Assembly (NCBI RefSeq): GCF_038592985.1
Contig: NZ_CP151951.1
Location: forward strand, 3,463,001-3,527,000
Length of the DNA: 64,000 bases
Direction of reading: 5' to 3'
DNA from: Paenibacillus sp. FSL R10-2782
Lineage (GTDB): Bacteria > Bacillota > Bacilli > Paenibacillales > Paenibacillaceae
Below are positions 1 through 6,747 of this stretch, in pieces. The translations under genes were made by a program, and so were the position numbers. The notes beneath the pieces are model-generated. The model searched no databases. It saw only the letters and a program-made list of their open reading frames with translations, and was not told the origin of the DNA. Positions within the stretch are counted from its first letter, which is position 1; each line of letters opens with the position of its first letter.

Positions 1-756
1 ATAAGCCCGTACATCCTGAGGCGCCAGTCCGTTCTTCTTCAAAATTCTCTTGAGCAGATCAAATGTGGGGGGCAATGCCATATTGGCATCGAACGGGAGC
101 CACTGAATATATTTTCCGGGTGCATTCCTTTGCAGTGTTGCCGCTAATCCCTGAGCCGGATACAAAATTTTATCTATATTGACCGGGTCGGTAAAATACA
201 TGGAATCTATAAAGCCGGTATCCTCTTCTGTACGCTCCAAAATAGCCGCACACGCAGCATCTCCATAGTTAGCATACGTAATTTCATCCTCGGGGCCGGA
301 AATGAGCGAGTTATAATCCGAACCGATAATAAGCGCCGTGCGCACATCGGGATTGGCCAGCATCGCTCGACTAGCTTGATCAACAGCCACCGTCATGCCT
401 GCACAATTCGCGTTAGAATCCATGACAACCACGTCATGCCTGGCCTCAATCGCTTGATGAATAAACAAGGCATTCATTGGAAACAGCGACTCTGGGACTT
501 GGGTGGAAAACACGATCATGTCCACATCACGGCCTGTCATTTGAGCTTGATCCAGCGCTTTCTTGGCAGCCGCGATCCCCATCGTCAAGCCATTCTCGTC
601 CGGGTGATCAATAATGTAACGCTTTTTCCTGCCCATATGTTCCATGAAGCGCCGAATATCTTTGCCCTGTTCGTCAAAATGACGAATATAATATTCGTTA
701 TCCACCGAATGAGGCGGATGATACACACCCAATGCCTTTATTCTAATATGGCTCAT
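1..756 (-). CDS. Ketoacyl-ACP synthase III (FabH-like) family protein, 3' end cut by window edge
   Basis: Reading frame open from the ATG at 756 to the window edge (252 codons), so the C-terminal part is missing. The start is preceded by a strong Shine-Dalgarno (AGGGGGGAACC, then the ATG). The N-terminal half has the thiolase-fold pattern of FabH-like enzymes, with the conserved nucleophile in the NANCAGM motif (Cys118) followed by a helix, then a GSDYNS segment and a YGDAA segment typical of KASIII relatives. Family members condense an acyl-CoA with malonyl-ACP, or act as specialised Claisen-condensing or acyl-transfer enzymes. The substrate cannot be read here, and the catalytic His and Asn lie beyond the edge. 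A small STAS-like gene sits 53 bp upstream on the same strand and is probably co-transcribed. Family assignment is firm, but a housekeeping fabH role is not supported. Confidence 0.8.
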   Translation of the reverse strand, partial: MSHIRIKALGVYHPPHSVDNEYYIRHFDEQGKDIRRFMEHMGRKKRYIIDHPDENGLTMGIAAAKKALDQAQMTGRDVDMIVFSTQVPESLFPMNALFIHQAIEARHDVVVMDSNANCAGMTVAVDQASRAMLANPDVRTALIIGSDYNSLISGPEDEITYANYGDAACAAILERTEEDTGFIDSMYFTDPVNIDKILYPAQGLAATLQRNAPGKYIQWLPFDANMALPPTFDLLKRILKKNGLAPQDVRAY

Positions 757-809
757 CAGCAGGTTCCCCCCTACACATCATCTCGCTGTTTATCACCGCT
801 TCAGAAACA

Positions 810-1160
810 TTATTGTACGACGATATCTACGTTGTTTAATCCTGCTTCACGTGCAACACGACCAAGTTGCATTTTAATAATCGTTTGTTGAAGGCTGATC
901 ACAAAAATCACTTTGGCAAAACCGGTCTCTTTATACCGTACAAAAGAACCTTTTAGTTTTTCTACTTCTTCCGGGCCCAGCAGTGCCATTTGGGTGCAGT
1001 CTACTTTGAGTGTAAAGCTGGAAGCCTGAATGGAGGATGTCTTGGATACATACTCCTTGACAAAGTTATCATACTCAGTCGGGCTAAACACACCGTTCAC
1101 CGCCATATGTACCGTTTTAATGGTTTGATCCACTTCGATGCTGTAAGGACTTTGACTCAT
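810..1160 (-). CDS. Small STAS-like protein of unknown function
   Basis: A 116-residue acidic protein with no signal peptide or membrane segment. It has a good Shine-Dalgarno (AAAGGAGT) 8 bases before ATG 1160. The pattern (a beta-rich N-terminus, a VDCTQ strand, an acidic helix LLGPEEVEKLKG, then a KVIFVIS strand and a long helix) resembles STAS/SpoIIAA-like folds that bind partners or lipids. I do not see a clear phosphorylatable Ser. It lies directly upstream of the KASIII-like gene and probably shares its transcript, so it may be an accessory or regulator of that enzyme. This is inference from context. Family assignment is tentative. Confidence 0.6.
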   Translation of the reverse strand: MSQSPYSIEVDQTIKTVHMAVNGVFSPTEYDNFVKEYVSKTSSIQASSFTLKVDCTQMALLGPEEVEKLKGSFVRYKETGFAKVIFVISLQQTIIKMQLGRVAREAGLNNVDIVVQ

Positions 1161-1280
1161 TTCAGTAAGACTCCTTTGAATTCAGATTTTTTACTATTAA
1201 GAATATCGGAAAAATATGTAGAAATTTTAATATTAAAACAGATAAATCGACACTCATATATTACAAATTTGTGAATATGC

Positions 1281-1325
1281 AAAAAAGCCGCCACTGCTCC
1301 TGGCTACAGAGAGCAACTGACGGCT
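1281..1325 (-). terminator. Rho-independent terminator of sleB
   Basis: On the minus strand an imperfect stem (AGCCGTCA...TTGCTC pairing with GAGCA...TGGCGGCT) is followed directly by six T residues. It lies 21 bp after the sleB stop codon. Confidence 0.8.
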
Positions 1326-1346
1326 AACAAGTGTTCTTACGTTGAA

Positions 1347-1994
1347 TTAATTTGTAAACGTATGGCGGCCGAGTGAAATGACAGCCGGACGGCTCTTGCT
1401 CCACTTGGCTGTAGCAATGGCCGGATTGTAATAAAACAGGGACCCGTTCGTCGGATCTGCACCATTAAGAGCCTGTCTCGCCGCACGATACGCGGTCTTG
1501 TTCGGTTTCAGGCGGTATTGACCATCCTGTACAGCGGTGAACTGGCCTGGCTGCAAAATAACGTCCGGAATCGAGCTTGGAAATTCATTGGACTGCACAC
1601 GGTTTAATACGACCGCCCCCACGGCTACCTGCCCTTGAAAAGATTCCCCGCGTGCCTCAGCATAAATAATCCGAGCCAGCTGGTCCAGGGCGGTTAAACG
1701 CACCTCCCCAAAGGAATCCAGCTTGGCTTGCGTTGCCGCTCCGGCTACACCGTCGGGCGTAAGACCGTAGTCCCGTTGGAAACGGGCAACCGCTTTACTG
1801 GTCAAAGAGCCATAATACCCAGTAAAACCGGCTTTAAAATAACCAAGCGAGTGAAGCTGCTGCTGAAGCTCCAGCACCTGCTCACTCTGAGTACCTTTCG
1901 ACAGCGTTGATGATTGTGCTTGTGCTGGCTCAACTGGCAGCACAATGCCCAGCATACATGCGCAGGACAGGATCAACGTAGAACATTTTTTCAT
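1347..1994 (-). CDS. sleB: Spore cortex-lytic enzyme SleB
   Basis: A 215-residue secreted protein that hydrolyses cortex peptidoglycan during germination (lytic transglycosylase type in characterised SleB). The N-terminal signal peptide (MKKCSTLIL... to AQA) is followed by a peptidoglycan-binding type 1 domain (about residues 35-90; LQQQLHSLGYF, GLTPDGVAG). The SleB/Hydrolase_2 catalytic domain comes next (about 100-215; RIIYAEARGESFQGQVAVGA, with the conserved Glu in YAEA). Length is slightly below the B. subtilis enzyme. The Shine-Dalgarno AGGAGGTTG lies upstream of ATG 1994. Unlike many Bacillus loci, no ypeB partner lies next to it. The neighbouring small genes also look spore-related. 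Confidence 0.92.
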   Translation of the reverse strand: MKKCSTLILSCACMLGIVLPVEPAQAQSSTLSKGTQSEQVLELQQQLHSLGYFKAGFTGYYGSLTSKAVARFQRDYGLTPDGVAGAATQAKLDSFGEVRLTALDQLARIIYAEARGESFQGQVAVGAVVLNRVQSNEFPSSIPDVILQPGQFTAVQDGQYRLKPNKTAYRAARQALNGADPTNGSLFYYNPAIATAKWSKSRPAVISLGRHTFTN

Positions 1995-2344
1995 ATTCCA
2001 GACAACCTCCTCTTTCTTGTTCTGTCCGGTACAACCTTACCGGCCTGTACAACTCAGGGACGTTTATCCGATGAATGTTTCTTGGGCTATAGCTTATGCC
2101 TGGCTGCGGAAATGACGCGTTGCTACATTCGGAATCGGACAAGGATGCACTCACACGTCCGTTGCAGTATACCACAAGCCGCATTTACGTATCATCCGGC
2201 TCAGGTCCTAAGACTGTGTATACAAATAAACGCTAGCCTTAACGGACTGACTCGTGCCCTATTCCTTGCACACAACTTTGGGCGAATGCATAGGGTAGCT
2301 GTACGATCATCAAATTTTGAATAACAGAAAGGCAGGAACCACAC
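1995..2344. other. 350-bp divergent intergenic region between sleB and the cupin gene
   Basis: No convincing gene on either strand. It carries the start signals of sleB (Shine-Dalgarno near 2003-2012) and of the cupin gene. The only motif I can support is the sigma-K-like promoter at 2270-2297. I could not identify a sigma-G promoter for sleB by eye. Confidence 0.6.
2270..2297 (+). promoter_or_regulatory. Candidate sigma-K-type promoter for the cupin gene
   Basis: AC at 2270-2271, a 17-base spacer, then CATAGGGTA at 2289-2297, which matches the sigma-K pattern AC-N16/17-CATANNNTA. It ends 48 bases before the GTG start at 2345. The motif is short and degenerate, so the call rests partly on similar boxes before neighbouring small genes. 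Confidence 0.35.
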
Positions 2345-3016
2345 GTGGATTCATATATGGATTACACCTCTCCCTCCGCACAATTTACTTATGATGTAAA
2401 AGACAATGTTCTATTTCAAAAGGATGCTCAAAACTACATCAACGAGCTTTCGATCCAGCAACTAAATACGTTGGCGAATATATCGCTGCTGGATATTTAC
2501 CTCAGCACAGCTAACGTCATAGAGCCTCATTACCACCAAAATGCAGCAGAACTGGTATACTGCCTCTCTGGAGCAGTGACCGTGTCACTAATGAACCCTT
2601 TTACCCGCGAGTTGCACCATTTCCCGCTCACACCTGGTCAGGTCGCTAATGTTCCCCAGGGATGGTGGCACTACGAGGTCGCCACAATGGATCATACTCA
2701 TTTGATAGCGATTTTTAATGCTCCCATCCCTGAATTCATCCTCGGCTCCGACATCTTGCGATTAACGCCAAGCAATATTCTCGCTCATACCTACTGCCTG
2801 AATGAGAATAAAATTCAGGAAGCGCTCGCTCCTATCAAAAAGCCTGTAATCATCGGTCCGCCTAATGACTGCAAGCACCAGCCAGCTAAAAAGCCGGGAA
2901 TACATGTGAGACTTGCCGATGCTCCCCCATACCAACAGGTCGCCACGGAAAGAAACTATGCCCCTACAAACGGATATCCCGGCTTCGCCTTTAATCCTTA
3001 TCATGAATGGACCTAA
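2345..3016 (+). CDS. Cupin-domain protein, possibly spore-associated
   Basis: A 223-residue single-cupin protein. The first cupin motif (PHYHQNAAELVYCLSG, about residues 61-76) has two His and one Glu in metal-ligand positions. The second (GQVANVPQGWWHYEV, about 98-112) supplies the third His, so a metal site is likely. The fold and WWHY motif resemble bicupin oxalate decarboxylase halves, but only one domain is present. A long hydrophilic C-terminal tail follows (about 165-223; rich in Pro, His and Tyr). The start is GTG 2345 after AAAGGCAGG. A sigma-K-like promoter and spore-gene neighbours suggest a coat or late mother-cell protein, but this is inference. Enzyme activity is unknown. Confidence 0.75.
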   Translation: MDSYMDYTSPSAQFTYDVKDNVLFQKDAQNYINELSIQQLNTLANISLLDIYLSTANVIEPHYHQNAAELVYCLSGAVTVSLMNPFTRELHHFPLTPGQVANVPQGWWHYEVATMDHTHLIAIFNAPIPEFILGSDILRLTPSNILAHTYCLNENKIQEALAPIKKPVIIGPPNDCKHQPAKKPGIHVRLADAPPYQQVATERNYAPTNGYPGFAFNPYHEWT

Positions 3017-3053
3017 TCCTGCGGGAATGCCCTCTCCCTGTATATTAGCCGTT

Positions 3054-3081
3054 ACCGTTACATCATTCGTCTCATAAAATG
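3054..3081 (+). promoter_or_regulatory. Weak sigma-K-like promoter for the 76-residue gene
   Basis: AC at 3054-3055, a 17-base spacer and CATAAAATG at 3073-3081, one base away from CATANNNTA. It is 26 bases before the ATG at 3107. Weak alone; reported because neighbouring genes carry similar boxes. Confidence 0.22.
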
Positions 3082-3106
3082 CGAATGTACAAGAGGGGGT
3101 GATTGA

Positions 3107-3337
3107 ATGGACGCTTATTACAACTGCTTGGGCTGTATGAACAGACGGGTACGTGTTTTGACCATGGACGGACAGCAGCACGAAGGAACCATCGTGAAGG
3201 TGGATCGCAATAACGTGTACTTAAAAAGGGAATCAAACGGGCGTGTTCAAACGTCTGCTTTTTATCCTGGCTATGGATATGGTAATCAGCTCTTAACCTT
3301 GAGCCTGTTCACCCTGCTGGCAATTGCTTTAATTTAA
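3107..3337 (+). CDS. Small conserved-type protein with an LSm-like beta core and a hydrophobic tail
   Basis: A 76-residue protein with a strong Shine-Dalgarno (AGAGGGGGTGATT) before ATG 3107. Residues about 13-50 alternate like a small beta-barrel (RVRVLTMDGQQHEGTIVKVD, then NVYLKRE), the pattern seen in LSm/DUF2642-like Bacillus proteins. It is followed by a Gly/Tyr-rich linker and a C-terminal hydrophobic segment (about 60-76) that could insert in a membrane. Two Cys in NCLGC sit near the N-terminus. It lies between the cupin gene and other small spore-type genes. Function unknown; a spore or coat role is only suggested by context. Confidence 0.65.
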   Translation: MDAYYNCLGCMNRRVRVLTMDGQQHEGTIVKVDRNNVYLKRESNGRVQTSAFYPGYGYGNQLLTLSLFTLLAIALI

Positions 3338-3389
3338 TTAGCTGCTCCACGTCAAGCCCTGTCTACCAAACGATGACACATCTTATGAC

Positions 3390-3432
3390 AGCAACCACCC
3401 CCGACAATCATCCGTCAGGGAGTGGTTGCTGC
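3390..3432 (+). terminator. Probable terminator after the 76-residue gene
   Basis: An inverted repeat (AGCAACCAC...GTGGTTGCT, 3390-3398 with 3424-3432), extended inward by further pairs with two mismatches. Only a short T-rich stretch follows (GCTATTTGGGG), so termination is plausible rather than certain. Confidence 0.45.
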
Positions 3433-3484
3433 TATTTGGGGTGTTTTACAATCCAAACAAGTCTCTTGAATCCCTTAAAACGCT

Positions 3485-3520
3485 TAAATCCCCCACCAGC
3501 TATGCTCCGGTGAGGGATTT
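3485..3520 (-). terminator. Probable terminator of the 39-residue YjcZ-like gene
   Basis: A 12-bp stem (AAATCCCTCACC pairing with GGTGGGGGATTT on the minus strand, one G-U pair), 18 bp after the stop codon of the gene at 3538-3657. The T run after the stem is short. Confidence 0.55.
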
Positions 3521-3537
3521 AATACACTCATTTCAAA

Positions 3538-3657
3538 TTAGATCCATAACGACTTGGTGATGATGACCAGCAGAATGAACAGTACCAAGATAGCCCCTGT
3601 TGATGTCCAAACTCCGCCTGGGTATCCACCGCCACAACCTCTTTCACATTCACTCAT
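3538..3657 (-). CDS. YjcZ-family small membrane/sporulation protein (39 residues)
   Basis: A very short gene found by reading the minus strand. ATG 3657 has a textbook Shine-Dalgarno (AAGGAGGAAC, 7 bases upstream) and a TAA stop at 3538-3540. The product is 39 residues. It starts with a Cys/Gly-rich head (MSECERGCGGGYPGG), followed by one hydrophobic segment (about residues 19-36; AILVLFILLVIIT). This composition is characteristic of the YjcZ/YhzE-like small sporulation proteins of Bacillales, which are single-pass and spore-associated. A CATAAGCTA box (3691-3699, minus strand) resembles a sigma-K -10, and a terminator follows. Function of the family is unknown. Confidence 0.82.
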   Translation of the reverse strand: MSECERGCGGGYPGGVWTSTGAILVLFILLVIITKSLWI

Positions 3658-3690
3658 GGATAAGTTCCTCCTTCAATTCAAGGTACATCA

Positions 3691-3699
3691 TAGCTTATG
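3691..3699 (-). promoter_or_regulatory. Sigma-K-like -10 box for the YjcZ-like gene
   Basis: CATAAGCTA on the minus strand fits CATANNNTA and lies 33 bases before ATG 3657. The expected AC of the -35 is not at the usual 16-17 base distance. Confidence 0.25.
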
Positions 3700-3771
3700 T
3701 ATTGAGGCTTCCTATGGACCGGGCTTATCGGCAATGATGTGAATCTTTACGTTGATTGGGCATCCGCCTAC

Positions 3772-3798
3772 ACCCTTTCTGGGCAGGAGCATAAGATA
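3772..3798 (+). promoter_or_regulatory. Candidate sigma-K-type promoter for the YuzF-like gene
   Basis: AC at 3772-3773, a 16-base spacer, then CATAAGATA at 3790-3798. This fits AC-N16/17-CATANNNTA fully and lies 31 bases before the TTG start at 3830. Confidence 0.4.
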
Positions 3799-3829
3799 TC
3801 ACAAATAATCCCCTGAAGGAGTGAAGCAA

Positions 3830-4099
3830 TTGAATCCAAATCAAGCGCTTAATTACAGTATGAACCAACCTTTTCCCCATCACCAGCATACCCCTCATCA
3901 CATCATGGTGACCCCTGTGGACCCGTATGTGGTAGAAACATTAAAATCGGTCATTGGCAAATATGTTGTACTGGAGACCACTCGTGGCAGAATTGACGGT
4001 TGTGTAGTGGATTGTAAACCCGATCATGTCATTTTAGATGTGTATGGAAAGAAATTCTTTGTCCGGATCTGCGAAATCGTATGGATTATGCCCACCTAA
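3830..4099 (+). CDS. YuzF-like small protein (DUF2642 type)
   Basis: An 89-residue protein. I place the start at TTG 3830, because the Shine-Dalgarno AAGGAG (3816-3821) sits 8 bases before it. An in-frame GTG at 3821 overlaps that Shine-Dalgarno. The N-terminal third is His/Pro/Gln-rich (HHQHTPHH). Residues about 35-85 form a compact beta-rich domain (IGKYVVLETTRGRIDGCVVD, then CKPDHVILDVYGKKFFVRI), the pattern of YuzF/DUF2642 proteins of spore formers. Related in pattern to the gene at 3107. A convergent terminator follows. Function unknown; a spore-associated role is likely from neighbours and the upstream sigma-K-like box. Confidence 0.7.
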   Translation: MNPNQALNYSMNQPFPHHQHTPHHIMVTPVDPYVVETLKSVIGKYVVLETTRGRIDGCVVDCKPDHVILDVYGKKFFVRICEIVWIMPT

Positions 4100-4121
4100 G
4101 TATTTAAACAATCAGACGCCA

Positions 4122-4159
4122 AAATCCTCGCCGATCCTATACTGGATTCGCGAGGATTT
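4122..4159. terminator. Bidirectional terminator between convergent genes
   Basis: A perfect 10-bp inverted repeat (AAATCCTCGC at 4122-4131 and GCGAGGATTT at 4150-4159) between the YuzF-like gene (plus) and the GH25 gene (minus). T residues follow on both strands. Confidence 0.7.
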
Positions 4160-4179
4160 ACTATAGTTACAAGCTTCTA

Positions 4180-5367
4180 CTATTCAATATCTCCCGCCAG
4201 CGAAGAACGGAGTTCATCTATTGTTCCATTGAACTCATTCAAATCCACATTACCACGGATACCCTGAACACTGCCTGTGCTACTGTACTGCCATGCCCAC
4301 CAGTTATCCCAGGCTGGAACTGCAGTCGGTTTTTGAGTGGTGCTGTATCTGGCTACCCACAATTTATACACAGAAAGTGTAGGATCAAACTTGGAAGCAA
4401 AGACATTGCCCGTGTATACGATTGGCAGACGTCCGGTAAGCTTCTCCGTTTCATCCAAAAATGCATGAGCCACTTCACTAATTTGCGCAGGAGTAAGACC
4501 TTTTGGATTATTTTCATAATCCATCACTGGCGGCAGATCCAGACTGCCGCCTGCTGATTCTATAGCCCTGGCAAAATTAGCAGCTTCCTGACGAGCACCA
4601 TCCGCAGTTGTAGCGTTCAAAAAGTGATAAGCACCGACCAGTATGTTGGCATCCCTCGCTCCCTGAACATTTGCTAGAAATTGATTATCTTGATATGTTG
4701 TCCCCTCAGTAGCCTTGATGAAAGCAAATGTCTTGCCTGCGGCCGCAACCTGCTGCCAATCTATATTGCCATTATAGTGAGAGACATCGATCCCTTGAGC
4801 ATGTCCGTCAGAAGAGATGACAGGCTCAGGGACAATGGTATCAGGAGCTATAGCAGATGTAACAGGCTCAGTAGATGTTGACTCCAGTGTTGCTTCTGAA
4901 TCCTGATTCAAAGGAGCACTACTTCCACTTGAGACAGGCGGGGAAGTCAGAAACACCGTTTTTAGCTTGCTGCTCCATGCCACATCAAGACCTGTCTGTT
5001 CAGATACAAAGCGAAGCGGAACATAAGTGGTTCCGCCTTTAAGCAATGGAGCTACCGTCAACCCCATTTGAATACCATCGACAGATGCTATGGGGTTATT
5101 TACCTGAAGGCTGAGGTTATGATCTCGATCCTGGATCGTTACCGTACTTGTCTTGGAGTCCCAATTGACCTTATAACCTAATTCCTCCACAATGAGACGA
5201 AGTGGGACCAACACACTACCCTTTATTTCCTGAATCTGAATTCCCTTCGCAGTACTTAAATCTTTACCATCCAGCTCAATATGTGAGCTTGAAGACGTAG
5301 CGTGAGTTTCCCCTGGAAATACCCATAAAAACAGAAATAAAAAAGCCAAAAAATAAATTTTCTTCAT
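4180..5367 (-). CDS. Secreted GH25 muramidase with N-terminal copper-amine-oxidase-N-like domain
   Basis: A 395-residue exported protein. I choose ATG 5367, because GGTAGGG lies 6 bases upstream and the product begins with a signal peptide (MKKIYFLAFLFLF... to THA). An in-frame GTG at 5397 lacks a Shine-Dalgarno. Residues about 30-150 form a copper-amine-oxidase N-terminal-like domain (VPLRLIVEELGYKVNWD and VPLRFVSEQTGLDVAW repeats), which in Paenibacillus exoproteins is a wall- or surface-associated module, not an oxidase. A Ser/Thr/Pro-rich linker follows. The C-terminal lysozyme domain (about 195-385) starts GIDVSHYNGNIDW and contains PVMDYENN, the Asp/Glu pattern of GH25 N-acetylmuramidases. 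Likely role is peptidoglycan cleavage in growth or spore wall turnover. Confidence 0.9.
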   Translation of the reverse strand: MKKIYFLAFLFLFLWVFPGETHATSSSSHIELDGKDLSTAKGIQIQEIKGSVLVPLRLIVEELGYKVNWDSKTSTVTIQDRDHNLSLQVNNPIASVDGIQMGLTVAPLLKGGTTYVPLRFVSEQTGLDVAWSSKLKTVFLTSPPVSSGSSAPLNQDSEATLESTSTEPVTSAIAPDTIVPEPVISSDGHAQGIDVSHYNGNIDWQQVAAAGKTFAFIKATEGTTYQDNQFLANVQGARDANILVGAYHFLNATTADGARQEAANFARAIESAGGSLDLPPVMDYENNPKGLTPAQISEVAHAFLDETEKLTGRLPIVYTGNVFASKFDPTLSVYKLWVARYSTTQKPTAVPAWDNWWAWQYSSTGSVQGIRGNVDLNEFNGTIDELRSSLAGDIE

Positions 5368-5513
5368 TATGTACCCTACCATTCTATAAATTTTCACTGA
5401 TGAAAATCGTGCAATCTAGTATCCTCAGTACCTGCCATTTTGATAGACGCCAATCATATGTAAAAAGTTACGAATAAGTCATCACATATCTTAAGTTTAT
5501 CATTTATAGCACT

Positions 5514-5556
5514 AAAAAGTCTCTACCAGCTACATAGCGAGCAGAGACTTCTTTTT
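5514..5556. terminator. Terminator after yeiH-like gene
   Basis: An 8-bp stem (AAGTCTCT with AGAGACTT) flanked by A/T runs on both sides. On the minus strand the stem is followed by TTTTT just downstream of the transporter gene, and the plus strand is followed by CTTTTTTG. Confidence 0.75.
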
Positions 5557-5567
5557 TGTATCCTTAT

Positions 5568-6629
5568 TCACATAGTTAAAAATGTTAAGCTTGCAAGAAT
5601 GATCGAGGTGATGGACAGCACCAGTAAGGGAAGCACCGCTTTCTCCCGCAAGGTCTTAAAGCTCACATTCAGCCCCATGCCTACCATGGCCATCGTCAGC
5701 ATAAATGTGGTGATGTGAGAAAATCCGTTCATCAGACTAGAAGGAGCTACAATATATTTTCCCAAAACATAGCTACCGATCAAACTTGTGATGACAAATC
5801 CAATGAGAAACCAGGGGAACTCCATTTTCGCATCCGAGCGGATCTTTCCGGTTCGCTTCATCCAGTACATGATCATAAAGCTAAGCGGTATTAGTAAAAA
5901 GACACGGCCCAGCTTGGCTAGTAAGCCAAGCGCGAGAGCATCCTGTCCGGCAGGTTCGGCAGCTAAGGCCACATGTGCAATTTCATGCAGGCTGATGCCT
6001 GACCATATTCCATATTGCATATCCGTCAAAGGAAGCCACGATCGAAGGACAGTAAATAAAATGGCAAATACGGTTCCGACCAAAGCAATGAGCCCTACTC
6101 CTATAGCCGTATCCTCATCCTTGGATTTCAACAGGGGAGAAACAGCAGCAATCGCAGCCGCACCGCAAACACCTGTCCCAATACCGAGAAGAAGCGAGAG
6201 CGAAGCGTCAGCCTTAAAGAGCTTGGCCAGCCACATCGTAAACAGGATGGAAAATACGACGGTACCCACATCACGCAGGAGCAAGCCCATACCATGATGA
6301 ATAACAACATCCATATTGAGCTTTAGTCCGTATAATACGATAGCCCCTCGCAGCAATTTTTTAGCCGAAAACTCAATCCCTGAGCGTAAAGCTTCGGGAT
6401 ATCCCCATAGCTGTCGGTATAAGACAGCGAGAAACATGGCGCAAGCCAAAGGGCCTACATAATGAAATCCAGGTATTTCGTTCAGACCATACCCGACGAA
6501 GGCAAATATCATGGTCAGTACAATGCCTAAGATACGTTGGATAAAGCGATTTCGGTTAGAGTGTGGGAAACGCTTTGGTGGTAAACCGGAACGTAGTGAA
6601 CATTTCATGCGCTTTATGTGACTGCTCAT
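5568..6629 (-). CDS. yeiH: YeiH-family (UPF0324) membrane protein, putative sulfate/sulfite-type exporter
   Basis: A 353-residue integral membrane protein with about ten hydrophobic segments. Start ATG 6629 is supported by TTGGAGGTATTCACC; a longer in-frame start lacks a Shine-Dalgarno. Conserved family segments are visible: LLRGAIVLYGLKLN, GTGVCGAAAIAA and SGISLHEIAHVALA. Members are annotated as putative sulfate (sulfonate or sulfite) exporters, but the substrate is weakly established. It is divergent from a LysR-type regulator with a 118-bp shared promoter region, the usual arrangement in which the LysR protein controls yeiH. Confidence 0.88.
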   Translation of the reverse strand: MSSHIKRMKCSLRSGLPPKRFPHSNRNRFIQRILGIVLTMIFAFVGYGLNEIPGFHYVGPLACAMFLAVLYRQLWGYPEALRSGIEFSAKKLLRGAIVLYGLKLNMDVVIHHGMGLLLRDVGTVVFSILFTMWLAKLFKADASLSLLLGIGTGVCGAAAIAAVSPLLKSKDEDTAIGVGLIALVGTVFAILFTVLRSWLPLTDMQYGIWSGISLHEIAHVALAAEPAGQDALALGLLAKLGRVFLLIPLSFMIMYWMKRTGKIRSDAKMEFPWFLIGFVITSLIGSYVLGKYIVAPSSLMNGFSHITTFMLTMAMVGMGLNVSFKTLREKAVLPLLVLSITSIILASLTFLTM

Positions 6630-6673
6630 GGTGAATACCTCCAATTCTGTCTTCATAAAGCTTAATGCGTATT

Positions 6674-6702
6674 TTGTCATAAGAAAAATAAATCATTATA
6701 AT
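6674..6702 (+). promoter_or_regulatory. Sigma-A promoter for the LysR gene
   Basis: TTGTCA at 6674-6679, a 17-base spacer and TATAAT at 6697-6702, 46 bases before the TTG start. The ATTATAAT core also gives TATAAT on the minus strand (6695-6700) for yeiH, which lacks a good -35. That would suit activation by the LysR protein. Confidence 0.6.
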
Positions 6703-6747
6703 GGTATCCATAAGTAAATAGGTATGATGAAAATGGAGGAGTCGGCT

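Noticed and set aside
376..891. 171-codon plus-strand frame
   Set aside because: It is antisense to the KASIII-like gene, whose catalytic Cys motif and start signal are clear on the minus strand.
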